This document shows, piece by piece, positions 1-5,586 of a stretch of 5,586 nucleotides of DNA; within the stretch, counting starts at the first letter, position 1, and each line of letters starts with the position of its first letter. Made by a program: the position numbers and the translations under genes. The DNA lies in the NCBI GenBank assembly GCA_023398855.1, contig JAEWRS010000474.1, forward strand, positions 1 to 5,586. The letters are read 5' to 3'. This DNA is from Bacillota bacterium (GTDB lineage: Bacteria; Bacillota; Clostridia; Lachnospirales; Lachnospiraceae). The notes below the pieces were generated by a model. The model was not told the origin of the DNA. It saw nothing but the letters and a program-made list of their open reading frames with translations, and did not search any database.

Positions 1-783
1 CCTATGTATATTGTGGACTGTATACTTCGAAAGATCCCGGGTTTGAATAAATCCTTTAATGCACAGGACTTAAAGGAAAAGCTGGGTATTTTTGCAGAAA
101 ATCATATTTTGGGCTTTCTCTTAGGAATCATTTTCGGATTTTTGGCAAGATATGATCTGGCAGGAATACTGACCCTTGGGATACAATGTGCTACCGCCCT
201 GACCCTGTTCCCGGTAATTTCTAAATACTTTATGCAGGCCCTGGAACCTATATCCAATGCTGTTTCAGAATTAATGCAGAGTAAATTTGCGGACAGAGAA
301 ATGTATGTGGGACTGGACTGGCCGTTCCTTGGAGGGGCAAATGAAATATGGCTGGCAGTTATCTGGACCGTTCCAGTGACACTGATTATGTCCTTTATCC
401 TTCCTGGCAATAAGATCCTTCCCTTTGCCGGTATTATTAATATAGCAATTGCAGTGCCGGCGTACCTTGTGTGCAGGGGAAATATCCTGCGGATGCTGAT
501 CCAATGTACTATTTTTACGCCTGTATTCCTTTGGGTAGGAACTGCTTTTGCTCCTTTTATGACAGAGCTGGCCAATACCACAAAGGCTGTGGAGCTTGCT
601 TCCGGACAGATGATTTCCAACTCAAGCATAGACGGCCCCATATTTACTTATGCATTTTCACACGCAGTAAAGGCGCTGCAGGGAGATTTCCTTCCTCTGA
701 TCATCCTGGTCCTTTGGATTGTATGCTTTGTTCTTTATTCAAAAAGCCTGATCCAGGAGAAAAAGGAAGATATATCCGCCTGA
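1..783 (+). CDS. PTS galactitol-family EIIC permease, C-terminal part (5' end cut by window)
   Basis: This is the membrane channel subunit of a phosphotransferase system, which moves a sugar or polyol across the cytoplasmic membrane while its EIIB partner phosphorylates it. The frame is open to the left edge, and about 260 residues are visible against roughly 420-450 for the family, so the N-terminal ~180 residues are outside the window. The Met at position 4 is internal, not the start. Numbering from that Met, the piece aligns by eye with E. coli GatC from its IPG(V/L)N segment onward (IPGLN at 11-15). It retains the LPGNKILPF motif (133-141) and an RGN turn (158-160). Hydrophobic stretches lie near 35-49, 52-73, 115-133, 138-157, 163-183 and 229-246, and the tail is short, charged and cytoplasmic. 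The EIIA and EIIB partners are not visible and would be expected upstream. The family label does not prove galactitol as substrate, because GatC relatives also carry other polyols and pentoses. The regulator gene follows after 18 nt, probably in the same transcript. Confidence 0.9.
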   Translation, partial: PMYIVDCILRKIPGLNKSFNAQDLKEKLGIFAENHILGFLLGIIFGFLARYDLAGILTLGIQCATALTLFPVISKYFMQALEPISNAVSELMQSKFADREMYVGLDWPFLGGANEIWLAVIWTVPVTLIMSFILPGNKILPFAGIINIAIAVPAYLVCRGNILRMLIQCTIFTPVFLWVGTAFAPFMTELANTTKAVELASGQMISNSSIDGPIFTYAFSHAVKALQGDFLPLIILVLWIVCFVLYSKSLIQEKKEDISA

Positions 784-801
784 TCCTTTAGGAGGCAAGT
801 C

Positions 802-2844
802 ATGAAAATCGGCCAAAGAAATTGCCTGATTTTGAAAGAAATTGTTAATCATAGTGCGTCTGTCACCGGAAAGGAGCTGGAGACAAAGCTGCGTCTGTCC
901 AGAAAACAACTGGAGTATGGAATTACTAGAATTAATGAATATCTGGAAGAACAGCAGCTGCCGATTCTGGAACGGGTAAACAGCGGAAGGATCCTCATCC
1001 CGGACAAAGTGATTGAACAGCTGGATTTCAACCGTCTGGAACAGGAAAACCAGGATGTCTGGCTGTCTCGGGAAGAACGGGAGAACATGATTCAGCTCCT
1101 GCTGCTGACAAAGCAGCAGGAGCTGTCGCTGCAGCATTTCATTGCCGAATTAAAAGTCAGCAAAAATACGGTGCTGGCAGATTTAAAACGTTTAAAAGAT
1201 GAAATGCCTGATTCCAGCCTCCTTCTCACTTACACCAGGGAGAAGGGGTATCAGCTGGAAGGCAGGGAATATGACTTAAGGCAGCGGCTGTTCCTTGTAC
1301 TGCGGAACATTTTATCCCAAAGAGGATGGCAGACCATGGTCGGCCGGATTGGAAAAATCACCGCAAAACAGGTGGAACAAATGAGAAATATAACAGAAAC
1401 CATTGAAGGGGAATTAAAAACCCGCTTTACCGACGAAATGTTTGAGGTGAACCGGTGCTTTTTTATCCTGGTTCTCAGAAGGATCCGGGATGGCCTGGTT
1501 TTAGACACGGTTCCGGAAACCTTCCGTCATATGGCAGGGACAAAGGAATATATGGTGATCAAATCCTGCCTGTCTGCCGAGGGGGTGAACAGCATTTATG
1601 AGACCATGTATTTTACAGCCCATATCCAGAGCATGAGGATCAACTCTCATTTAGAAGCTGTTGCAGGGCAGGAGGAGGTTTGCCATGCAGTGGAGGAAAC
1701 AATCAGTAATTTTGAACGGATTGCCTGCATTTGCTTTGAAAATAAGGAGAATACCTTCCATCTGCTGATGAATCACAGTCTGCCTGCCCTGTACCGCATC
1801 AGATATAACTTCCATATAGGTCCTGATATTTCGGAATATGTACTTCCCGCCTATCAGGAAGTACATGACATGGTGAAAAAGTCCGTGGTCCCTTTGGAAA
1901 AGCTCATTGGAATGTCTTTTCCGGAAAGTGAGCTGGTTTATATCACCCTGATTTTTATTGCCCAGACCAGCAGAGAGGACGAGGAAGAGAAAACTGATAA
2001 GCGCCTGCAGGCGGTGGTTGTATGCCAAAACGGTGTTACGGTATCTCATTATCTCCTGACCTCCCTAAAGCGCACCTTTCCGGAAATTGACTTTTTAAAC
2101 TATATGTCCGCGCGCCAATTTGATCACTATGGGGAAGAATTTGACCTGGTGTTCACAACAGCACCCTTAAGAACATCAAAGAAACAATTTGTGATCCAAC
2201 CGCTGATGGATAAAGAAAGAAGAAAAAAACTCCGCAAAAATGTGTTTGAGAGCCTGAAAAATTCTGGGGAAATCTTTCCCCAGGTAGAAACCATACTTCA
2301 AATTATTAAGAAACACACAAATGAAAGTGTATTTCAAAAGCTCCGGATGGAAATTGACTCCTACATAATACAATCCGGTCAGGGAGCAGGAGGAAGGACA
2401 GAAAAACGAAAACCAGAACTAAAGGAGCTGCTGACAAGCTCCAACATCCGGATTATTAAGGAAACCATGGGTTGGAAGGAAGCCATAGAATTTGCAGCAG
2501 TGCCACTGTTGTATAAAAATATTATCCAGTACCAATACGTTGAAACGATTATTTCCAATATTATGAAATACCGGCAGATTATGCTGATTGAAGAGCATGT
2601 GATGATTGCCCATGCAGGAATTGATGCAGGGGTGTATGATGTGGGTCTGTCCATGCTTCTCCTGCCCCAGACTATTATGGTAAATGATTATATGGAGGTA
2701 AAAGTGGTTTTTGTATTGGCAACTCCGGATTATGAGAGTCATTTGGCAGCTTTAAACCAGCTGATCAATATTTTAGAGGATGAAAAGAAACTGGCTGCAT
2801 TGAAAGAAGCTAAAACAGCAGAAGAGATATTGGAACTGCTGTAG
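802..2844 (+). CDS. PRD-containing, PTS-controlled transcriptional activator (MtlR/LicR/BglG family)
   Basis: This 680-residue protein is a predicted cytoplasmic DNA-binding activator whose activity is set by PTS phosphorylation. Visible modules in order: an N-terminal HTH (~8-65), a second Mga-like HTH (~90-155, with VSKNTVLADLKRLK at 119-132), PRD1 (~190-290), PRD2 (~300-395), a GatB-like EIIB domain (~402-490) and a mannitol/fructose-type EIIA domain (~540-680). Likely phospho-sites are H325 in PRD2 (NHSLPALYR), C408 in the EIIB P-loop (VVCQNGVTVS) and H604 in EIIA (IAHAG). The second PRD2 histidine of MtlR-type proteins appears replaced by I384 (YITLIFIA where the family has YLTLHFGA-like sequence). 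The HTH modules and the absence of a BglG-type RNA-binding domain argue for DNA binding rather than antitermination. A consensus AGGAGG (790-795) lies 6 nt before the ATG. The length is normal for the family. It most likely controls the PTS and aldolase/kinase genes around it. The inducer is unknown. Confidence 0.92.
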   Translation: MKIGQRNCLILKEIVNHSASVTGKELETKLRLSRKQLEYGITRINEYLEEQQLPILERVNSGRILIPDKVIEQLDFNRLEQENQDVWLSREERENMIQLLLLTKQQELSLQHFIAELKVSKNTVLADLKRLKDEMPDSSLLLTYTREKGYQLEGREYDLRQRLFLVLRNILSQRGWQTMVGRIGKITAKQVEQMRNITETIEGELKTRFTDEMFEVNRCFFILVLRRIRDGLVLDTVPETFRHMAGTKEYMVIKSCLSAEGVNSIYETMYFTAHIQSMRINSHLEAVAGQEEVCHAVEETISNFERIACICFENKENTFHLLMNHSLPALYRIRYNFHIGPDISEYVLPAYQEVHDMVKKSVVPLEKLIGMSFPESELVYITLIFIAQTSREDEEEKTDKRLQAVVVCQNGVTVSHYLLTSLKRTFPEIDFLNYMSARQFDHYGEEFDLVFTTAPLRTSKKQFVIQPLMDKERRKKLRKNVFESLKNSGEIFPQVETILQIIKKHTNESVFQKLRMEIDSYIIQSGQGAGGRTEKRKPELKELLTSSNIRIIKETMGWKEAIEFAAVPLLYKNIIQYQYVETIISNIMKYRQIMLIEEHVMIAHAGIDAGVYDVGLSMLLLPQTIMVNDYMEVKVVFVLATPDYESHLAALNQLINILEDEKKLAALKEAKTAEEILELL

Positions 2845-2905
2845 CATGCCATTTTAAGTCCTTTCCATTAATTGGTTAAAACAAAGCAGAAAAGAGGAAA
2901 AAAGA

Positions 2906-3577
2906 ATGCTTGAAACATTAAAAAAGGATGTGTGTGAAATAGCAAAACGGGCCCAGAGAGATGGTTTATGCAAGCATAAATCCGGAAACTTCAGCGCACG
3001 GGATACTGAGACCGGTTACGTGGTAATCACCCCCACCAGTGTGGACAGGGATTTACTGACTCCCAGGGACATGGTTATCGTGGACTTAGATGCCAATGTC
3101 ATTGAAAATCTGTCCGGCTTAAGACCCACCAGTGAGACTCTGATGCATCTGATGATCTACCGCCAGAGGCCCAAAGCGGCAGCAGTCGCCCATACTCATT
3201 CTGCCTATGCCACCGCATTTGCCTTGCTAAATAAGCCTCTTCCGGCCGTTGTATATGAAGTGGCTAATTTAGGCCTTTCAAAGGCCCGTGTTCCTGTTGC
3301 CCCTTATGGACGGCCCGGAACCACAGGGCTGGCGGAGAGCGTCATTGAGAGCTGCTTAGAAGCGGATTGCTTTTTGCTGGAAAAGCATGGTGCTGTTGCA
3401 GTGGATGAACGTGATATTTACGAAGCATTTTTAAAGGCAGCTTATATAGAAGAGCTGGCAGAATTATATTATCTTGCCTTGACGGCCAGCGTCGGAAAAG
3501 AACCGGAGGGATTTGGTCCGGAGGAGCTGCAAAGATGGGAATATCCCAAAGAAATTTCATTTCCCAATGCAAAATAG
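2906..3577 (+). CDS. Class II aldolase (L-fuculose-phosphate aldolase / AraD-adducin family)
   Basis: This is a 223-residue cytoplasmic zinc enzyme predicted to cleave a phosphorylated ketose by retro-aldol reaction, or less likely to epimerise it as AraD does. Family signatures are all present: GNFS (27-30), TPTS (42-45) and PTSE (74-77) for phosphate binding, with E77 as the catalytic acid/base. HTH at 96-98 gives zinc ligands H96 and H98, and KHG at 160-162 gives the third ligand H161. The length is close to E. coli FucA (about 215 residues). An AGAGGA Shine-Dalgarno (2893-2898) lies 7 nt before the ATG, and the gap from the regulator is 61 nt. Family knowledge: FucA gives dihydroxyacetone phosphate plus lactaldehyde, but related class II aldolases use other ketose phosphates, and some release free dihydroxyacetone. 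The nearby dhaK/dhaL pair makes the latter plausible here, but this is inference. The exact substrate cannot be read from the sequence. Confidence 0.88.
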   Translation: MLETLKKDVCEIAKRAQRDGLCKHKSGNFSARDTETGYVVITPTSVDRDLLTPRDMVIVDLDANVIENLSGLRPTSETLMHLMIYRQRPKAAAVAHTHSAYATAFALLNKPLPAVVYEVANLGLSKARVPVAPYGRPGTTGLAESVIESCLEADCFLLEKHGAVAVDERDIYEAFLKAAYIEELAELYYLALTASVGKEPEGFGPEELQRWEYPKEISFPNAK

Positions 3578-3714
3578 AGAGAACTCATCTTTGGAATGAT
3601 ATCTGATCAGGCATAGGCGGCAATGCCATTACTGACTATTGCTGCTTTGGGAGGCACTGGAACAGAGGGAAAATTGCTGGATTTCTGCCTCAACAATAGA
3701 AGGAGAGGAATTGT
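3578..3714 (+). other. Intergenic spacer between aldolase and dhaK, with potential RNA hairpin
   Basis: This 137-nt gap is by far the longest in an otherwise tight cluster. The segment 3615-3624 (AGGCGGCAAT) can pair with 3638-3647 (ATTGCTGCTT) as a 10-bp stem including two G-U pairs, around a 13-nt loop. The heptamer ATTGCTG recurs at 3673-3679 and could compete for the same left arm. A further 6-bp inverted repeat is GAGGCA (3651-3656) with TGCCTC (3686-3691). No T-run follows any stem, so it is not a standard intrinsic terminator. The dhaK ribosome-binding site (AGGAG, 3701-3705) lies at the end. I see no recognised riboswitch class. A role as RNA processing or stability element, or a remnant of a lost gene, are both possible. 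Confidence 0.35.
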
Positions 3715-4722
3715 ATGAAAAAGATAATTAACAGCGCGGATACATTTGTCCAGGATACCATGGAAGGTATTATCTGCGCTTACAGTGATAAAGTAAAGCT
3801 GTTACATAATGATTTTCAGGTGCTCATATCCAATTATCCCGCCAGAAAAGGAAAGGTGGGAGTGGTTACAGCCGGAGGAAGCGGCCATCTTCCGGTATTT
3901 TTAGGATACGTGGGAAAGGGATTGCTGGACGGCTGTGCGGTAGGGGAAGTATTCGCCTCTCCTGCGGCGGATAAGATGGCTGATATGATCCGGGCCTGTG
4001 ACAGGGGAAGCGGAGTGCTGTGCTTATATGGCAATTATAACGGTGACAGATTTAATTTTACCATGGCCTGTGAGGAAGTGGAGCTTGATGATATTCAGAC
4101 AAAAGCTGTGCTTATAAAGGATGATGTTGCCAGCTCTCCCGCAGAAAATACAGAGAAACGCAGGGGCGTTGCAGGTATGGTATATGCCTTTAAAATTGCG
4201 GGAGCAGCCGCTGATCAGATGATGAACCTTGAGGAGGTGGCAGCTGTGACTGCCAAAGCCCTGGACAACATCCGCTCAATGGGTGTTGCTTTGTCTCCCT
4301 GCATCGTTCCAAAAGCAGGAAAGCCCACCTTTACCATTGCAGAGGATGAGATCGAGGTCGGAATGGGAATCCATGGAGAAGCAGGCATTGAGGTAAGGAA
4401 AATGATGACAGCTGATGAGATTGCCGAAACCCTGGTAAATGAGCTCATAAAGGATATGCCTTTAAAAGATGGGGACGAGGTATCTGTCATGGTCAACGGA
4501 CTTGGAGGGACACCTTTAGAGGAACAGTTCATTGTTTACAGAAAAGTATATCAGCTGCTTAACGCTTTGGGTGTCAGGATCATAATGCCCCACATTGGAG
4601 AATATGCCACCTCTATGGAAATGGCAGGCCTTTCTGTCACGATTTTCAAGCTGGATCAGGAATTAAAGGAATTGCTGCTGGCTCCGGCGCAATCCCCATT
4701 CTATACTAATTTAAATAAATAG
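3715..4722 (+). CDS. dhaK: DhaK-like dihydroxyacetone kinase subunit (ketone-binding)
   Basis: This 335-residue protein is the substrate-binding subunit of a dihydroxyacetone-type kinase. The ketone is held covalently as a hemiaminal on a histidine while the DhaL partner delivers phosphate. Compared from memory with E. coli DhaK, the key residues are all kept: H220 in GMGIHGEAG (covalent histidine, E. coli H218), H58 (E. coli H56) and D111 (E. coli D109). The surrounding loops differ: AGGSGHLP (53-60) replaces GGGSGHEP, and GNYNGDRFNF (106-115) replaces a KNYTGD(I/V)LNF-like stretch. AGKPTFT (201-207) and NGLGGTPLEE (261-270) match conserved family segments. The length is slightly below E. 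coli DhaK. An AGGAG/GAGAGG Shine-Dalgarno (3701-3708) precedes the ATG. It forms an obvious pair with the dhaL-like gene 12 nt downstream. The loop differences suggest a subfamily that may act on a ketone other than dihydroxyacetone, so the symbol denotes homology rather than proven substrate. Confidence 0.88.
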   Translation: MKKIINSADTFVQDTMEGIICAYSDKVKLLHNDFQVLISNYPARKGKVGVVTAGGSGHLPVFLGYVGKGLLDGCAVGEVFASPAADKMADMIRACDRGSGVLCLYGNYNGDRFNFTMACEEVELDDIQTKAVLIKDDVASSPAENTEKRRGVAGMVYAFKIAGAAADQMMNLEEVAAVTAKALDNIRSMGVALSPCIVPKAGKPTFTIAEDEIEVGMGIHGEAGIEVRKMMTADEIAETLVNELIKDMPLKDGDEVSVMVNGLGGTPLEEQFIVYRKVYQLLNALGVRIIMPHIGEYATSMEMAGLSVTIFKLDQELKELLLAPAQSPFYTNLNK

Positions 4723-4726
4723 GGGG
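4721..4726 (+). promoter_or_regulatory. dhaL ribosome-binding site overlapping the dhaK stop codon
   Basis: AGGGGG starts inside the TAG stop of dhaK (4720-4722) and lies 8 nt before the dhaL ATG at 4735. A ribosome terminating on dhaK therefore sits on the dhaL entry site, which suggests translational coupling and balanced synthesis of the two subunits. Both dhaK and dhaL have the same AATTGTATG string at their start. Confidence 0.6.
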
Positions 4727-4734
4727 ACAATTGT

Positions 4735-5358
4735 ATGGATGGAAAATCAATAAAGGGAATCATAGAGGCAATCAGCAGGGAGATGTCTGCAAACCGGGAT
4801 TATTTGGTGGAACTGGACCAGGTAAACGGGGACGGGGACTTAGGAATTTCCATGGATGACGGTTACCGGGCAGTGGCAGAGTATTTAGAGACTTCTGAGG
4901 AAAGAGATCTGGGAAGTCTCATGCTGGCATGCGGCAAGGTATTCAATGCTTTCGCCCCATCCTCTCTTGGAACGATCACTTCCTTTGGTTTTATGGGCAT
5001 GGCCAGAGCGTTGAAGGGAAAAAAAGAGGTGAGCTTTGAAGACGCCGCAAAAGCAATGCTTGCCGGAGTGGAGAATATCATGGAAAAGGCGGAATCAAAG
5101 GTGGGTGAAAAAACCATTCTGGATTCCCTGTATCCAGGAGTCCTTGCCCTGGTAAAACATGCTTCTGATCCGGATACCGCAGTAATGGAAGCGGAAAAGG
5201 CAGCTGCAGAAGGTTCAGAAGCAACAACGCAGATGCGGGCAGTTCATGGACGTGCAGCATATTCGGCAGAGCGGAGTATTGGCATTTTAGACGGCGGTTC
5301 AGTGGTCGGGAAGCTGATTTTTAAGGGAATTGCTGATTATTATGAGGCAAAGCAGTAA
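4735..5358 (+). CDS. dhaL: DhaL-like dihydroxyacetone kinase subunit (nucleotide-binding), divergent
   Basis: This 207-residue protein is the phosphoryl-carrying subunit that partners DhaK. In the family it binds ADP or ATP through magnesium ions held by three aspartates and passes phosphate to the ketone on DhaK. The aspartates are present: D28, D33 and D35 in LDQVNGDGDLG (27-37). The residue after the last is leucine, where E. coli DhaL has histidine (GDADHG). Conserved later segments are GEKTILDSLYP (124-134) and GRAAY...RSIGILDGG (172-188). The glycine-rich nucleotide loop, GGASGPLYG-like in E. coli, reads FAPSSLGT (73-80), a clear departure. Length matches E. coli DhaL (about 210), so it is not truncated. 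No DhaM is encoded in the window, so whether phosphate comes from ATP directly or from an unlinked DhaM is open. It is probably the last gene of the operon, since only an ogt remnant on the other strand follows. Confidence 0.86.
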   Translation: MDGKSIKGIIEAISREMSANRDYLVELDQVNGDGDLGISMDDGYRAVAEYLETSEERDLGSLMLACGKVFNAFAPSSLGTITSFGFMGMARALKGKKEVSFEDAAKAMLAGVENIMEKAESKVGEKTILDSLYPGVLALVKHASDPDTAVMEAEKAAAEGSEATTQMRAVHGRAAYSAERSIGILDGGSVVGKLIFKGIADYYEAKQ

Positions 5359-5430
5359 ATAGATATCTTTAAAAAACTTTGAGACAACTGTAAGCCAAGG
5401 AGAAACCGGATTCTTTGATCTATGATCGGT

Positions 5431-5583
5431 TCATAAGGCAGCAGATGGTTGGGTAAGCAAGAGCAGATGCCACATTTGAAGTATCTGTTTTTGCCCCTCA
5501 ATCCATAAGCCAGGAAGGCTGTCACTGTCCCATGCCAGCGTCATCAGTCCTACAGGCGACTGGTAATATGTAGAATATCCCAT
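5431..5583 (-). pseudogene. ogt: Truncated O6-methylguanine-DNA methyltransferase (ogt) remnant
   Basis: Reading the minus strand from the ATG at 5583-5581 gives a 50-residue ORF ending in TGA at 5433-5431. Its first 32 residues (5583-5488) look like the N-terminus of Ogt: STYYQSPVGLMTLAW followed by LPGLWIEGQK, matching the family pattern YY.SP.G...LA......GLW.EGQK. After GQK the resemblance stops in this frame. A shifted frame reads RYF immediately next, close to the YF usually found there, which suggests a small indel. Only about 130 nt remain before dhaL, far too little for the ~120 missing residues, and no PCHR active-site motif can be read, so the protein could not be an active DNA-repair methyltransferase. 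The ORF's own ribosome-binding site would lie beyond the window edge. The assignment rests on a short segment read by eye. Confidence 0.62.
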
Positions 5584-5586
5584 GGT

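Noticed and set aside
102..641. Long minus-strand open frame opposite the permease gene
   Set aside because: It lies entirely antisense to a clear GatC-family gene, its translation has no recognisable domain, and no ribosome-binding site precedes it. The other antisense open frames under the regulator, aldolase, dhaK and dhaL genes are rejected for the same reasons.
471..791. Alternative plus-strand frame of 106 codons inside the permease gene
   Set aside because: Cysteine- and proline-rich nonsense translation overlapping a strongly supported reading frame; no independent start signal.
2852..2881. Inverted repeat TTTTAA (2852-2857) / TTAAAA (2876-2881) before the aldolase gene, considered as operator or promoter
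   Set aside because: Only 6 A/T bases per arm, easily expected by chance in this AT-rich gap, and no matching -35/-10 pair with proper spacing was found.
3623..3718. Small 31-codon ORF ending in a 4-nt overlap with the dhaK start
   Set aside because: Only a weak AGGCGG two bases before its ATG, no recognised motif, and the same bases also form a hairpin. Not annotated as a gene, though noted as a possible leader.
5404..5431. Possible terminator after dhaL: AACCGGAT (5404-5411) with ATCGGTT (5425-5431)
   Set aside because: The stem is short with one bulge and no T-run follows. I see no convincing intrinsic terminator between dhaL and the window end.
5340..5525. 61-codon minus-strand frame overlapping the end of dhaL
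   Set aside because: It has no recognisable domain. It only overlaps the point where the ogt remnant loses its frame, so it is best explained as decayed sequence read in a shifted frame.
1..5586. tRNA, rRNA, CRISPR repeats, insertion-sequence ends or transposase genes
   Set aside because: None seen on either strand: no repeat-spacer pattern, no paired terminal inverted repeats with a transposase, and no tRNA-like cloverleaf in the intergenic regions.

Overview
This window looks like part of a carbohydrate-utilisation cluster from a Clostridia-type bacterium, most likely Lachnospiraceae or a relative. That placement is an inference from purine-rich Shine-Dalgarno sites of the AGGAGG type, medium GC content, tight same-strand packing, and the typically Firmicute six-module PTS-controlled activator. 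No rRNA or taxonomic marker gene is present.

Layout, left to right. Positions 1-783 (+) hold the C-terminal part of a galactitol-family PTS membrane permease (EIIC, GatC-like) whose N-terminus lies outside the window. Positions 802-2844 (+) encode a full-length MtlR/LicR/BglG-family regulator with two HTH regions, two PRDs, an EIIB-like and an EIIA-like domain. Positions 2906-3577 (+) encode a class II (FucA/AraD family) zinc aldolase. After a 137-nt gap that can fold into a hairpin come dhaK-like (3715-4722, +) and dhaL-like (4735-5358, +) genes, only 12 nt apart. The last ~230 nt carry no complete gene. On the minus strand, starting at 5583, they hold a short decayed N-terminal piece of an O6-methylguanine-DNA methyltransferase (ogt).

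How the genes may work together (inference). A GatABC-type PTS imports and phosphorylates a polyol or sugar, and the regulator senses PTS phosphorylation and induces the cluster. The class II aldolase then cleaves a phosphorylated ketose, and the DhaK/DhaL pair phosphorylates a small ketone, either dihydroxyacetone released by the aldolase or another short ketose. DhaK keeps all three active-site residues of the family. DhaL keeps its three metal-binding aspartates but has an altered nucleotide-binding loop. No DhaM phosphoryl donor is encoded in the window, and the ogt remnant right after dhaL suggests the cluster ends there. The substrate cannot be named from this sequence. The combination and the divergent kinase are the main points of interest.
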